64,000 bases of DNA from Mesorhizobium atlanticum (GCF_003289965.1 NZ_QMBQ01000005.1:558001-622000), one strand, 5' to 3'; numbered from the stretch's first letter, positions 8,221-18,494 are shown. Numbers and translations are program-made. The notes: generated from the sequence alone by a model not told the origin.

Positions 8221-8991
8221 ATGGCCGCCAGCGCTCCGGTTTTCATCGATGTGGACGGATCGAGCATCGCCGTCAGGCAGGCGCCCGGCGCCGCACCCGG
8301 CGTGGTGTGGCTCGGCGGCTACAAGTCCGACATGCTTGGCACCAAGGCCGAGGCCCTCGCGGCCTGGACCGGCGGCGAGGGCCTTGCCTATCTGCGCCAC
8401 GACTATTCCGGCCATGGCGAGTCGGGTGGCGAATTCGCCGACGGCACGATCTCCAGATGGCTGGCCGAGAGCCTCGCAGTCTTCCGGCGCTTCAGCAAAG
8501 GCAAGCAGATCCTGGTCGGCTCCTCGATGGGGGCGTGGATCGCGCTGCGCATGGTGCAGGAATTGCGCCGGTCGGGCGATGACCGCGTGGCTGGTCTCGT
8601 GCTGCTTGCGCCGGCGCCTGATTTCACGGTCGAGTTGATCGAACCGGTGCTGACCAAGGCACAGAAGCGCGATCTTTCGAAAAAGGGATTTTTCGCCGAG
8701 CCGTCCGGCTATTCGGACGAGCCTTATATCTACACCCGAGCGCTGATCGAGGACGGCCGCGCCAACCGGGTCATGACAGGACCGATCGACACGCACTGTC
8801 CGGTGCACATATTGCAGGGCTTGGCCGATCCGGACGTGCCGTCCAGCCATGCGCTGAAGCTGGCATCGATGCTGCCCGCCGACGATGTGACGCTGTCGCT
8901 GATCCCCGATGGCGACCATCGTTTGTCCCGTCCCGAAGATCTCGACATGCTGAAGCGCGCCGTCGCCGACATGGTGAGGCGGGCCGCCTGA
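8221..8991 (+). CDS. Alpha/beta hydrolase (ABHD10-like)
   Basis: 256 aa from ATG 8221, which has GGAAAGGAC upstream; an earlier ATG at 8110 adds a Cys/His-rich segment with no family support. The nucleophile elbow is GSSMGAW (Ser in GxSxG), the acid lies in GLADPDVPSS and the histidine in PDGDHRLSR near the C-terminus, giving a complete Ser-Asp-His triad. The layout (HDYSGHGESGG before the elbow) resembles ABHD10-type acyl esterases/thioesterases. No signal peptide, so cytosolic. It ends two bases before the BenE gene starts, so the two are probably co-transcribed. Confidence 0.85.
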   Translation: MAASAPVFIDVDGSSIAVRQAPGAAPGVVWLGGYKSDMLGTKAEALAAWTGGEGLAYLRHDYSGHGESGGEFADGTISRWLAESLAVFRRFSKGKQILVGSSMGAWIALRMVQELRRSGDDRVAGLVLLAPAPDFTVELIEPVLTKAQKRDLSKKGFFAEPSGYSDEPYIYTRALIEDGRANRVMTGPIDTHCPVHILQGLADPDVPSSHALKLASMLPADDVTLSLIPDGDHRLSRPEDLDMLKRAVADMVRRAA

Positions 8992-8993
8992 CC

Positions 8994-10136
8994 ATGCGCA
9001 TCTCCATCCCGATATCCGCCTTCGTCGCGGCGATCGTCGGCTTTGGCGGCACGCTGGCCCTCGTCATCGCCGCCGCCAAGGCCGTCGGCGCCACACAGAT
9101 CGAGACGGCGAGCGGCGTGACGGCGATCTGCCTGGCCATGACGATCGAATGCCTGTGGCTGTCCTGGCGCACGAAAATGCCGGTCATTACCGCCTGGTCG
9201 ACGCCGGGTCTCGCGCTGATCGCGGCCTCCAGCGGTTTCACGATGCCGCAGGCCGTCGGCGCCTTCATGGTCACCGGTGTCCTTCTGGTCGCCACCGGCC
9301 TGTTCAAGCCGTTGACCCGGCTGATCGCGCAGATCCCGGCCTCGGTCGCGTCCGGCATGCTGGCCGGCATCCTAGTCAGCTTCGCCGTCAACGCGGTGAA
9401 GACCATTCCCGCCGATCCCTGGCTCATCCTGCCGCTGATCGCCGCCTTCTTCGTCATCCGCCTGTTCAATCCGGCTTTATCGGTGCTGGTGGTGCTGATC
9501 GGCGGCGGCCTTGCCGCTTTCCTCACCGGTCGCGTCGGCAGCCTGCCTGTGCCGGAACTGTCGACATTGACGTTCATTGCACCGCAATTCACCGCATCGG
9601 CGATCATCGGCCTTGCCCTGCCGCTCTATCTGGTCACCATGGCCTCGCAGAACCTTTCCGGCCTGGCGGTGCTGCGCGCCGCCGGCTATCATCCGGAACC
9701 CGGCCCGCTGATCGGCGTCACCGGCCTGTTCTCGCTGCTCTCGGCGCCATTCGGCGCCGCGACCACCAATCTCGCGGCGATCTCGGCCGCCATCTGCACA
9801 GGCCCCGATGTCCATCCAGATCCGGCCGAGCGGTGGAAGACCGGGCCCTTCTATGCGCTCGCCTATCTCATCTTCGCCATCTTCGGCGCCTCGCTCGTGG
9901 CGATCTTCGCCGTCCTGCCGCAAAGCCTGATCGTGCTGGTCGCGGGGCTTGCCTTGACGGCGCCCCTGGCCAACGCGCTGTCGATAGCCCTTCATGACGC
10001 TGGCGACCGCATGCCGGCCACCGTCACCTTCGCCGTGACGGCTTCTGGGCTCACGCTCTTCGGCGTCGGCGCGGCATTTTGGGGGCTGGTTGCCGGAATG
10101 GCAGTGCTTTTCCTGGAAAAACTCAAAAAGCGATAA
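8994..10136 (+). CDS. BenE family benzoate/H+ symporter-like transporter
   Basis: 380 aa and almost entirely hydrophobic, about 12 membrane segments. The N-terminal GFGGTLALVIAAAKAVGAT, the segment TAWSTPGLALI and the conserved GLFSLLSAPFGAATTNLAAISAAI are characteristic of BenE. The founder imports benzoate with protons; no benzoate degradation genes are nearby, so the real substrate may differ. It follows the hydrolase after a two-base gap. Confidence 0.9.
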   Translation: MRISIPISAFVAAIVGFGGTLALVIAAAKAVGATQIETASGVTAICLAMTIECLWLSWRTKMPVITAWSTPGLALIAASSGFTMPQAVGAFMVTGVLLVATGLFKPLTRLIAQIPASVASGMLAGILVSFAVNAVKTIPADPWLILPLIAAFFVIRLFNPALSVLVVLIGGGLAAFLTGRVGSLPVPELSTLTFIAPQFTASAIIGLALPLYLVTMASQNLSGLAVLRAAGYHPEPGPLIGVTGLFSLLSAPFGAATTNLAAISAAICTGPDVHPDPAERWKTGPFYALAYLIFAIFGASLVAIFAVLPQSLIVLVAGLALTAPLANALSIALHDAGDRMPATVTFAVTASGLTLFGVGAAFWGLVAGMAVLFLEKLKKR

Positions 10137-10251
10137 TCATTTCAGATGCTTCGCCGGTTTTGGCCGGACTTGCCTTGAATCGCCGATTCCGCCTTCCCAT
10201 TTCGATTCCACGCAGCCGGTTTGGCTGTCTCCAATGGAAGGATTGGGAGAA

Positions 10252-10731
10252 ATGAATACGACTGCATTGATCCGTCCGGCCTGGACGCCGGCCACCATCG
10301 CACTGATGGTCATCGGCTTCATGGTATTCTGGCCGCTCGGCTTCGCCATGCTCGCCTACATCATCTGGGGCGACCGGCTGGAAGGGTTCAAGCGTGACGT
10401 CAACCGCGCGACCGACGGCATCTTCGCCGGCTGCCGCCGCGGTTCCGACAAGGCGGCCCGCTGGGGCCACGGCTCGGCCCGCACCGGCAACGTCGCCTTC
10501 GACGACTGGCGCGAGAAGGAACTGGAGCGCCTGGCCGAAGAGCGCCGCAAGCTGGACGAGATGCTGACCGAGTTCGACGACTACGCCCGCGAACTGCGCC
10601 GTGCCAAGGACCAGGAAGAGTTCGACCGCTTCATGGCCAACCGCAACAAGCATACCGCGCCGACCACCACCGACTCGGCCGACAAGCCCGCTCCCAAGCG
10701 CGGCAAGGGCACGAACCTGCTCGACGACTGA
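10252..10731 (+). CDS. DUF2852 domain membrane protein
   Basis: 159 aa from ATG 10252, preceded by GGGAGAA. One hydrophobic stretch at about 12-38 (TIALMVIGFMVFWPLGFAMLAYIIWG) is followed by a highly charged helix at about 85-130 rich in Glu/Arg, likely coiled coil, and a basic Pro/Lys tail. This matches the alphaproteobacterial DUF2852 family, whose function is not known. A terminator lies 31 bases downstream, so it ends a transcript. Confidence 0.85.
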   Translation: MNTTALIRPAWTPATIALMVIGFMVFWPLGFAMLAYIIWGDRLEGFKRDVNRATDGIFAGCRRGSDKAARWGHGSARTGNVAFDDWREKELERLAEERRKLDEMLTEFDDYARELRRAKDQEEFDRFMANRNKHTAPTTTDSADKPAPKRGKGTNLLDD

Positions 10732-10761
10732 GATCCTGCGACAGGTCTCGGCTAGATATGC

Positions 10762-10793
10762 GGCGTCGCATCTTGCGGCGCCGTTTCTTTTTT
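10762..10793 (+). terminator. Terminator of the DUF2852 gene
   Basis: GGCG..GCA (10762-10770) pairs with TGC..CGCC (10774-10782) with a 2x2 internal mismatch. GTTTCTTTTTT follows directly. It is placed between the DUF2852 stop and the next gene on the same strand. Confidence 0.8.
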
Positions 10794-10851
10794 GTTCTCA
10801 TTGTAGCCTCCCTCCACTGGCCGTTTTTTTCGAATCGCGTATCGTCCAGCC

Positions 10852-11610
10852 ATGACCCTCGGCTTCTTTCGCAATCTGACCAAGCCAAAGCCCACGCCCG
10901 TCGTGGAGCGCGAACATTGCGTCGCCGGGCGAACGTTGCCGCTGAAAATCGTCGAAAGCGCCAGGGCCAGGCGGCTCACTTTGCGCATCGATTCCGGAGG
11001 CCAGGGCCTGCGCGTCACCGTGCCGCCAGGCCTGCGCCGGGGCGAGGTGGAAAAATTCCTCGACCGCCATCAGGACTGGCTGGAGCAGCGCCTGGCCAAG
11101 GTGCCGACCCGCCCGCAAGTGCGGCCCGGCATAAAAATCCCGATCCGCGGCGTGCCGCACCGCATCGTGCATGAGCCTTCGAAGCGCGGCACCGTTACCG
11201 TTTCGCGCGACGAGCGGGGTCAGCTTCTGATCGTGCACGGTGAGCGTATCCACCTGCCGCGCCGCGTCGCCGACCATTTGAAGCGCGAGGCCAAGAAGGA
11301 GATCGAGAAGCTGGTGGTCAAGCACACCGAGGCGATCGGCAAGCGCGCCAAGGCTATAAGGTACAAGGATACCTCCAGCCGCTGGGGGTCATGCACCTCG
11401 GAGGGCAATCTCTCCTTCTCCTGGCGCATCATGATGGCGCCGCCGGCGGTGATAAACTACCTGGTGGCGCACGAGGTGGCGCATCTCAAGGAGATGAACC
11501 ATGGCCCGAAATTCTGGAAACTGTGCGAAAAGCTCTGCCCGGACACCGACCGCTGCAAGGACTGGCTGAAGCGGAATGGCGGGGCGCTGCAGGCTATTGT
11601 GTTTGAGTAG
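10852..11610 (+). CDS. YgjP-like M48-related zinc metallopeptidase (DUF45)
   Basis: 252 aa. The C-terminal half carries RWGSCTSEGNLSFSWR and the zinc site VAHEVAHLKEMNHGPKFW, with two His and the general-base Glu in HExxH and a third His in NHG. This is the YgjP/WLM/SprT-related pattern. No signal peptide, so it probably acts in the cytoplasm; its substrates are unknown. Spacing of 121 bases and a terminator upstream suggest its own promoter. Confidence 0.88.
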   Translation: MTLGFFRNLTKPKPTPVVEREHCVAGRTLPLKIVESARARRLTLRIDSGGQGLRVTVPPGLRRGEVEKFLDRHQDWLEQRLAKVPTRPQVRPGIKIPIRGVPHRIVHEPSKRGTVTVSRDERGQLLIVHGERIHLPRRVADHLKREAKKEIEKLVVKHTEAIGKRAKAIRYKDTSSRWGSCTSEGNLSFSWRIMMAPPAVINYLVAHEVAHLKEMNHGPKFWKLCEKLCPDTDRCKDWLKRNGGALQAIVFE

Positions 11611-11619
11611 CTGCAACGG

Positions 11620-11651
11620 CGGCAATAGTGCGACGACCGTCGCTACTGCCG
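11620..11651 (+). terminator. Weak hairpin after the metallopeptidase gene
   Basis: CGGCA-TAG-GCGACG and CGTCGC-TA-TGCCG form an imperfect stem starting nine bases after the stop. There is no U-tract, so termination here is uncertain. Confidence 0.35.
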
Positions 11652-11673
11652 GCGCAAACGCTGGAGATTAGCT

Positions 11674-11760
11674 GAGCCATCTCAGCTTCGTCATCCACGG
11701 GCGGAGCAGGGAGCGAAGCGACGCGCGCAGTCCCGAGGATCCATGCCGTGACGTGCGAGC
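11674..11760. repeat. Probable dispersed Mesorhizobium intergenic repeat; rest of the 11611-11873 gap is empty
   Basis: The stretch with TCATCCACGGGCGGAGCAGG and AGTCCCGAGGATCCATGCCG resembles an intergenic sequence I recall as recurring in Mesorhizobium genomes. It has no credible coding potential: a 69-codon reverse frame (11877-11668) is Arg/Leu-rich and family-less. The copy number cannot be verified from one window. Confidence 0.4.
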
Positions 11761-11873
11761 GCCGCAGCGGTTCAGAAGTCGCTTTGCATTGACGGGAAGG
11801 GAAGCGTCCCGGAACGGCGTTTTATTCTCGATCGCGGCACCATTCGGCCGGCGCAGTGCCTGACCAACACCCC

Positions 11874-12089
11874 TCAATCGTCATTCGCCGCATTCAACTC
11901 CTCAGGCCGCAGCCCTTCCTCGATATGCGGCCAGGGCAGAAAATCCCGATCGAAGGCATCGCTGCCGAAATACTCCAGAGCCCGGTGCGCCTCGGCGCCG
12001 TTGAAGGCGGCCTTGTCCATCAGATGCGCGATCACCTCGCGCGCCTGGGCGATCTTCTGCCTGAGTTCGGCAACGGTCCGGTCGGCCAT
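11874..12089 (-). CDS. Small hypothetical protein
   Basis: 71 aa from ATG 12089. It starts MADRTVAELRQKIAQAREVIAH, an amphipathic charged helix, followed by an acidic C-terminal half. No transmembrane segment, Cys pair or HTH is seen. It is encoded alone, divergent from trpF and facing the metallopeptidase gene. The composition is normal for the genome and the frame is clean, so I believe it is translated, but no family is recognised. Confidence 0.55.
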   Translation of the reverse strand: MADRTVAELRQKIAQAREVIAHLMDKAAFNGAEAHRALEYFGSDAFDRDFLPWPHIEEGLRPEELNAANDD

Positions 12090-12199
12090 GATTGTCCTGC
12101 TCCCGCCTGTGGTCCCCTTATGAAGGTAGCGTTTTCCGCCGCGCCGGCAACAGCATGCTTTTTCTCGACTCTTTTCCCGTTTCGTGCCAAGCCCGCGCA

Positions 12200-12859
12200 A
12201 TGACGCTCGACATCAAGATCTGCGGATTGAAGACCGACGCCGCGATGGCGGCCGCCCTTGCCGGCGGCGCCAGCCATGTCGGGTTTATTTTCTTCCCCAA
12301 GAGCCCGCGTTATGTCGAGCCGGCCGAGGCCGGCCGCCTGCGCGTGGCGGCGCGCGGCAAGGCCCTGGCGGTCGCCGTCACCGTCGATGCCGACGATGAG
12401 TTCTTGGATAACATCGTCGCGAAAATGCAGCCGGACATGCTGCAGCTGCACGGTTCGGAAACGCCCGACCGCGTGGCGGAACTCAAGGCCCGTTACGGCC
12501 TCCCGGTCATGAAGGTGTTTTCCGTCAGTGAGGCAGCCGATCTTGAGCGGATACAACCATTCGTCGGGATTGCGGATCGCCTCATGTTCGACGCCAAGCC
12601 GCCGAAGGGATCGGAATTGCCGGGCGGCAACGGCGTTGCCTTCGACTGGCGCATCCTGACCGGCCTTGACGCAGGGCTCGATTACATGCTTTCCGGAGGG
12701 CTCAACGCCGCCAATATCGGCGATGCCCTGAGACTGGCCAACCCTCCCGGAATAGATGTTTCGTCCGGCGTGGAAAGCGCTCCGGGCGTCAAGGATCCGG
12801 CGCTGATCGAGCAGTTTTTCCGGGCCGTCAGGGCCGCGCGCGACGACCGCGCCGCCTGA
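12200..12859 (+). CDS. trpF: Phosphoribosylanthranilate isomerase
   Basis: 219 aa. It catalyses the third step of tryptophan synthesis, N-(5-phosphoribosyl)anthranilate to CdRP, in the cytosol. The TIM-barrel start [12 protein letters not shown] contains the catalytic Cys of [17 protein letters not shown] and the phosphate-binding [13 protein letters not shown] are also present. ATG 12200 was chosen because it opens the family's N-terminus; a longer start at 12152 adds unrelated residues. It leads trpF-trpB-trpA. Confidence 0.96.
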   Translation: MTLDIKICGLKTDAAMAAALAGGASHVGFIFFPKSPRYVEPAEAGRLRVAARGKALAVAVTVDADDEFLDNIVAKMQPDMLQLHGSETPDRVAELKARYGLPVMKVFSVSEAADLERIQPFVGIADRLMFDAKPPKGSELPGGNGVAFDWRILTGLDAGLDYMLSGGLNAANIGDALRLANPPGIDVSSGVESAPGVKDPALIEQFFRAVRAARDDRAA

Positions 12860-12873
12860 GCAGGCTCAAACCC

Positions 12874-12922
12874 GAGCATGTCCCGGAAAAGTGGAATCCG
12901 GTTTTCCGAGAAGGACATGCTC
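12874..12922. repeat. Dispersed palindromic element, copy 1 (trpF-trpB gap)
   Basis: Outer arms GAGCATGTCC (12874-12883) and GGACATGCTC (12913-12922) are perfectly inverted; inner arms CGGAAAA and TTTTCCG flank a short centre. The design GGAAAAGTG...CGGTTTTCC recurs at 38110, 52337 and, more divergent, at 16054, 44492 and 59338. It resembles the palindromic RIME/RPE-type repeats of rhizobia. Confidence 0.8.
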
Positions 12923-12945
12923 ACTTAGTCAAGGAGAGATCGGCG

Positions 12946-14166
<1,221 letters not shown>

Positions 14167-14168
14167 CA

Positions 14169-15008
14169 ATGACCACCCGCATCGACCGCCGCATGGCGAA
14201 GCTCAAATCCGAGGGCCGTCCGGCTCTGGTCACCTACATCATGGGCGGCGACCCCGACTACGAGACCTCCCTGTCGATCATGAAGGCGCTGCCAGTCTCC
14301 GGCAGCGACATCATCGAGCTCGGCATGCCCTTCTCCGATCCGATGGCCGACGGTCCGGCGATCCAGGCGGCGGGTCTTCGGGCGCTGAAAGGCGGCCAGA
14401 CCCTGGCCAGGACGCTGAAGATGGCGTCCGAGTTCCGCGCCGGCGACGACGAGACGCCGATCGTGCTGATGGGCTATTACAATCCGATCTACATCTACGG
14501 CGTCGATCGCTTCCTCGCCGATGCCAAGGCAAGCGGCATCGATGGCCTGATCGTCGTCGACCTGCCCCCGGAAATGGACGAGGAGCTCTGCATTCCGGCG
14601 CTGAAAGCCGGCGTCAACTTCATCCGCCTGGCCACGCCGACCACCGACGACAAGCGCCTGCCCAAGGTTTTGGAAAACACCTCCGGCTTTGTCTATTACG
14701 TCTCGATGACCGGCATCACCGGCTCGGCGCTTGCCGACACGGCCAAGGTCTCAGCGGCGGTCACGCGCATCAAGGGCCACACCGCGTTGCCGGTCTGCGT
14801 CGGCTTCGGCGTCAAGACGGCCGAGCAGGCGCGCGTCATCGGCGCCTCGGCCGACGGCGTCGTCGTCGGCACGGCGATCGTCAACGCGGTCGCCAATGTG
14901 CTGGGGCCAAAGGGCGAGAAAACAGCCGATCCGGCCGAAGCCGTGGCCACTCTGGTCAGCGGCCTTGCCCAGGGCGTCCGCTCGGCCCGCCTTGCTGCCG
15001 CCGAATAG
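14169..15008 (+). CDS. trpA: Tryptophan synthase alpha chain
   Basis: 279 aa. It cleaves indole-3-glycerol phosphate and passes indole to TrpB through the subunit tunnel. The catalytic Glu lies in [16 protein letters not shown] and the catalytic Asp in [19 protein letters not shown] is the phosphate-binding loop. It sits immediately after trpB and 39 bases before accD, the usual rhizobial order trpFBA-accD-folC. Confidence 0.98.
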   Translation: MTTRIDRRMAKLKSEGRPALVTYIMGGDPDYETSLSIMKALPVSGSDIIELGMPFSDPMADGPAIQAAGLRALKGGQTLARTLKMASEFRAGDDETPIVLMGYYNPIYIYGVDRFLADAKASGIDGLIVVDLPPEMDEELCIPALKAGVNFIRLATPTTDDKRLPKVLENTSGFVYYVSMTGITGSALADTAKVSAAVTRIKGHTALPVCVGFGVKTAEQARVIGASADGVVVGTAIVNAVANVLGPKGEKTADPAEAVATLVSGLAQGVRSARLAAAE

Positions 15009-15047
15009 TTTTCCTACCTCTTCCTCGTAGGGACAGGAGCCGAAGCG

Positions 15048-15974
15048 ATGAACTGGATCACGAACTACGTTCGCCCGAAGATCAATTCGATGCTCGGCCG
15101 GCGCACCGACATGCCGGAAAACCTCTGGATCAAGGATCCCGAGACCGGCGAGATGATCTTCCACAAGGATCTCGAGTCCAACCAGTTCGTCATCCCGGCT
15201 TCCGGCCACCACATGAAGATCTCGGCCAAGGAGCGGCTGAAATACTTCTTCGACGACGGCAAATACGAGGTGCTGGAAAATCCCAAGGTCGTCCAGGACC
15301 CGCTGAAGTTCCGCGACGAGAAGCGCTACACCGACCGTCTGAAAGAGGCCAAGACGAAGACCGGTCTGGAAGACGCTATCCTCAACGCGCTCGGCACCAT
15401 CGAAGGTCTTCCGGTGGTGGTCACCGTGCAGGATTTCGCCTTCATGGGCGGCTCACTCGGCATGGCCGCGGGCGAGGCCATCGTCCATGCCTTCGAGGTC
15501 GCGCTGCAGCGCAGGCGGCCGCTGATCCTGTTCGCCGCCTCCGGCGGCGCCCGCATGCAGGAAGGCATCTTGTCGCTGATGCAATTGCCGCGCACCACGG
15601 TCGGCGTCGACCGGCTGAAGGAAGCAGGCCTGCCCTATATCGTCGTGCTGACCAACCCCACCACGGGCGGCGTCACGGCTTCCTATGCCATGCTGGGCGA
15701 CGTCCACATTGCCGAGCCCGGCGCGCTGATCGGCTTTGCCGGCCCGCGCGTCATCGAGCAGACCATTCGCGAAAAACTGCCCGACGGCTTCCAGCGCGCC
15801 GAATATCTGATGGAGCATGGCATGGTCGACATGGTCGTCTCGCGGCTCGAGATGCGCCAGACCATTTCCCGGCTCTTGAAGATGCTGCTCAAGGTGCCGC
15901 AAGCCGAGAAGCCGCTGGAGCCGGAAATCCTGCCGCCGGCAGTGGTCAACGCCGAGGCGCGGCCGCAAGCCTGA
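15048..15974 (+). CDS. accD: Acetyl-CoA carboxylase carboxyltransferase beta subunit, without zinc-ribbon cysteines
   Basis: 308 aa. With AccA it moves the carboxyl group from biotin-BCCP to acetyl-CoA, the first committed step of fatty-acid synthesis. The crotonase-like core is clear: [41 protein letters not shown] and [13 protein letters not shown]. The N-terminal zinc ribbon aligns (NLWIK....GE) but its four cysteines are replaced by Asp30, Thr33, Ile49 and Ser52, so it cannot bind zinc in the usual way. ATG 15048 has GGGACAGGAG upstream. Confidence 0.96.
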   Translation: MNWITNYVRPKINSMLGRRTDMPENLWIKDPETGEMIFHKDLESNQFVIPASGHHMKISAKERLKYFFDDGKYEVLENPKVVQDPLKFRDEKRYTDRLKEAKTKTGLEDAILNALGTIEGLPVVVTVQDFAFMGGSLGMAAGEAIVHAFEVALQRRRPLILFAASGGARMQEGILSLMQLPRTTVGVDRLKEAGLPYIVVLTNPTTGGVTASYAMLGDVHIAEPGALIGFAGPRVIEQTIREKLPDGFQRAEYLMEHGMVDMVVSRLEMRQTISRLLKMLLKVPQAEKPLEPEILPPAVVNAEARPQA

Positions 15975-16053
15975 CGGGATATCGGCCCGACGCGACATCG
16001 TTCGCCGCGAACCGCGATTTGCGCCGTCCATTGTCTGCTGTAGCCTCTGATTT

Positions 16054-16099
16054 GCGCATGGCCGTTCCGAAACCGATTCCCGGTTTCGGAAGCATGCGC
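16054..16099. repeat. Dispersed palindromic element, variant copy (accD-folC gap)
   Basis: TTCCGAAACCG (16065-16075) and CGGTTTCGGAA (16081-16091) are perfect inverted arms; outer GCGCATG/CATGCGC arms (16054-16060, 16093-16099) extend the structure. It lacks the AAAAGTG core of copy 1, so it is a related subtype. The remainder of the 15975-16111 gap shows nothing else. Confidence 0.7.
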
Positions 16100-16111
16100 T
16101 AGGATTCCACC

Positions 16112-17437
16112 ATGACAACGCTCTCCGCCGAACGCGAAATCGAACATCTGATGACGCTGCATCCGAAAGGCTTCGACCTTTCGCTGGACCGCGTCACCCG
16201 GCTTCTCGAACGCCTCGGCAACCCGCAGGACCGGCTGCCGCCGGTAATCCACATCGCCGGCACCAATGGCAAGGGCTCCTGCGCCGCCTTCTCGCGCGCG
16301 CTGCTGGAGGCGGCCGGCCATCTCGTCCATGTCCACACCTCGCCGCATCTGGTGAACTGGCATGAGCGCTACCGGCTGGCGGCCGAAGGCGGCGGCAAGC
16401 TCGTCGAAGACGACATTTTCGCCGAGGCCATCGCGCGCGTCGCCGAGGCCAATCAAGGCCAGAAGATCACCGTGTTCGAGATACTCACCGCCGTCACCTT
16501 CATCCTGTTTTCGGAGCACCCGGCGGAGGCGGCCATTATTGAGGTCGGTCTCGGCGGCCGCTTCGACGCCACCAATGTCATCAAGCGGCCGGCGGTTTCG
16601 GTGATCATGCCGATCTCGATGGACCACGAAGCCTACCTCGGCGACCGCGTCGAGCTGATCGCCGCCGAGAAGGCCGGCATCATGAAGCGCGGCTGCCCGG
16701 TGGTGATCGGCGCCCAGGAAAGCGAGACAGCTCTTCAGGTGCTGATCGAGACGGCCGAGCGGCTGGATTGCCCGACCGTTGTCTATGGCCAGGATTTCCT
16801 CGCTTTCGAGGAAAACGGCCGCATGGTCTACCAGGACGAGGACGGGTTGATGGACCTGCCCTTGCCGCGCCTGCCCGGGCGCCATCAATACGCCAACGCC
16901 GCGGCGGCGATCGCCGCCGTCAAGGCGGCCGGCTTCGAGATCAGCCACCGCGCCACCGAGCGGGCGATGACCCATGCCGCCTGGCCGGCTCGCATGCAGA
17001 AGCTGACGCAGGGCAAGCTGGTGGACCTTGCGCCGAAAGGGGCCGACATCTGGCTGGACGGCGGTCACAATCCCGGCGCCGGCATCGTCATCGCCGAAGC
17101 GCTGGCCGAGCAGGAGGAGAAGAATCCGAGGCCCCTGGTGCTGATCTCCGGCATGATCAACACCAAGGACCAGACCGGCTATTTCAGCGCCTTCAAGGGC
17201 CTCGCCCGCCATGTCTACACCGTGCCGGTGACCAACAGCGATGCGGGCGTCCCGAACGACGAGCTGGCCTTGCGGGCCGAAGAGGCAGGCCTGTCGGCCG
17301 AACCGGTCAGCTCCGTCGCCAGCGCGCTGATGCTGTTGCGCGACAGCTGGGACGGCCCCGCGCCGCGCATCCTGATCGGCGGCTCGCTCTATTTCGCCGG
17401 CGCCGTGCTGGCCGAGAACGGCACGCCGCCGACATAA
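16112..17437 (+). CDS. folC: Bifunctional folylpolyglutamate/dihydrofolate synthase
   Basis: 441 aa. It adds glutamate to dihydropteroate and tetrahydrofolates with ATP. The P-loop is HIAGTNGKGSCAAFSRALLE near residues 48-66. FEILTAVTFILFSE, EVGLGGRFDATNVI and the Mur-ligase-like C-domain (WLDGGHNPGAG) follow in order. ATG 16112 is right after the palindromic repeat. Co-location with accD is usual in proteobacteria. Confidence 0.96.
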   Translation: MTTLSAEREIEHLMTLHPKGFDLSLDRVTRLLERLGNPQDRLPPVIHIAGTNGKGSCAAFSRALLEAAGHLVHVHTSPHLVNWHERYRLAAEGGGKLVEDDIFAEAIARVAEANQGQKITVFEILTAVTFILFSEHPAEAAIIEVGLGGRFDATNVIKRPAVSVIMPISMDHEAYLGDRVELIAAEKAGIMKRGCPVVIGAQESETALQVLIETAERLDCPTVVYGQDFLAFEENGRMVYQDEDGLMDLPLPRLPGRHQYANAAAAIAAVKAAGFEISHRATERAMTHAAWPARMQKLTQGKLVDLAPKGADIWLDGGHNPGAGIVIAEALAEQEEKNPRPLVLISGMINTKDQTGYFSAFKGLARHVYTVPVTNSDAGVPNDELALRAEEAGLSAEPVSSVASALMLLRDSWDGPAPRILIGGSLYFAGAVLAENGTPPT

Positions 17438-17484
17438 GCTGAGATAGCGCTGCGGATTTCGGCGGGGGCCGAAAGGAACCGGCC

Positions 17485-17904
17485 ATGATCAAAGTGAAGC
17501 AGCTCGCTCATGTCTGCATCTTCGCGCATGACCTGGAGGCGACGCGCTCCTTCTATCGCGACGTGCTTGGCATGGACACAAGGTTCAATTTCCAGCGCGA
17601 CGGCGGGATTTTCGGCTTCTATCTCGACTGCGGCGGCCGAAGCCATGTCGAGGTCTTTGAAAAGAACGAGGCCAGTTACAGCGACCGCAACCAGATCAAC
17701 CACTTCTGCCTGGAAGTGGAGGACATCGACGCGGCCATCGCCCATATCCGATCAAGGGGCGTTGAGATCACGCCGAAGAAGCTCGCCTGCGACGATACCT
17801 ACCAGGCCTGGATCAGCGATCCCAACGGCGTAAGGATCGAGCTGTTCGAATACACCGCCAAAAGCGCGCAGTTCGCCGGCGGCGATCGCGTCGCGGACTG
17901 GTGA
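17485..17904 (+). CDS. VOC family protein (glyoxalase-like)
   Basis: 139 aa covering two beta-alpha-beta-beta-beta units. Possible metal ligands are His9 in LAHVCIF, Glu near 57 in HVEVFEK, His near 73 in NHFCLEVED and Glu near 119 in RIELFEY, spaced as in glyoxalase I and extradiol-type VOC enzymes. The substrate cannot be told from sequence. ATG 17485 has GAAAGGAACC upstream and lies 47 bases after folC. It is convergent with the antitoxin gene, leaving six bases between stops. Confidence 0.85.
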   Translation: MIKVKQLAHVCIFAHDLEATRSFYRDVLGMDTRFNFQRDGGIFGFYLDCGGRSHVEVFEKNEASYSDRNQINHFCLEVEDIDAAIAHIRSRGVEITPKKLACDDTYQAWISDPNGVRIELFEYTAKSAQFAGGDRVADW

Positions 17905-17910
17905 CTAAAT

Positions 17911-18135
17911 CTAGCGGCCTTCGCGGATAATTTTCTCAAGATCGATGTCGGCTCCGCTGCTTGCAACCAGGCGAGCATAGAAGCTGGATGCGGGTTCGCG
18001 CCGCGCTTCCTGAATCTCATAGGACTCGAGCGCGCGTTCGATCACATCGGCCATGGAACGATTCTCACGACGCGCAAGTCGATGAGCAAGGTTCCATGCT
18101 TTTGCGCTACGGACTGAGAGTTTCGTTTCGGCCAT
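17911..18135 (-). CDS. Orphan VapB-like antitoxin
   Basis: 74 aa. MAETKLSVRSAKAWNLAHRL followed by RENRSMADVIERALESYE has the ribbon-helix-helix/PSK-type pattern of VapB antitoxins: alternating beta-strand residues, then an amphipathic helix with a conserved Ala-Leu. The acidic C-terminal tail would normally grip a VapC toxin. A toxin gene should follow within a few bases, but the VOC stop codon lies six bases away, so no toxin is encoded here. A possible promoter is CTTGAT (18185-18180) with TCTATT (18161-18156). The family call is moderate; short RHH proteins are hard to place. Confidence 0.65.
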   Translation of the reverse strand: MAETKLSVRSAKAWNLAHRLARRENRSMADVIERALESYEIQEARREPASSFYARLVASSGADIDLEKIIREGR

Positions 18136-18212
18136 CTGGAATTCCGCTTGCCGGAAATAGATACCGACAGAGCTTAGTCATCAAGATGGCAGATGATGGC
18201 TAGCCAACCAGC

Positions 18213-18494
18213 CTACTTCAGCTCGATCTCTATAAAAGCGTATTCGCCGTCATTGGCGTTGATGACGTCATGCTCGACGCCTTCCCTGCGGAAATAGGGC
18301 GCTCCCTTCTTCATCTCGGCGAAGGATTCGCCATCCTTGGTCACCAGCTTCACCTTGCCATCCATCAGCGGCACCACGACATAGTCATGGCCGTGGCGGT
18401 GCCAGCCGGTGTTGGCGCCGGGCGCGAAGCGGTATTCGGTGACGATCACGCGCTCATTGTCGACATGGACTGTGGCCTTGGCTGTTCCGGTCAT
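18213..18494 (-). CDS. Small cupin-domain protein
   Basis: 93 aa from ATG 18494, which is preceded by AAAAGGAGAACGCC. Cupin motif 1 is GWHRHGHDYVVVPLMDG and motif 2 is GVEHDVINANDGEYAF, giving three His candidates for a metal site. Single-domain cupins of this size range from metal-dependent dioxygenases to binding proteins; the function is not predictable. Longer in-frame readings to 18572 overlap the trxA terminator and were rejected. Confidence 0.82.
   Translation of the reverse strand: MTGTAKATVHVDNERVIVTEYRFAPGANTGWHRHGHDYVVVPLMDGKVKLVTKDGESFAEMKKGAPYFRREGVEHDVINANDGEYAFIEIELK

Noticed and set aside
11668-11877. A 69-codon reverse frame between the metallopeptidase and small hypothetical genes
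   Set aside because: Arg/Leu/Ser-rich, no ribosome-binding site, and made mostly of a probable intergenic repeat.
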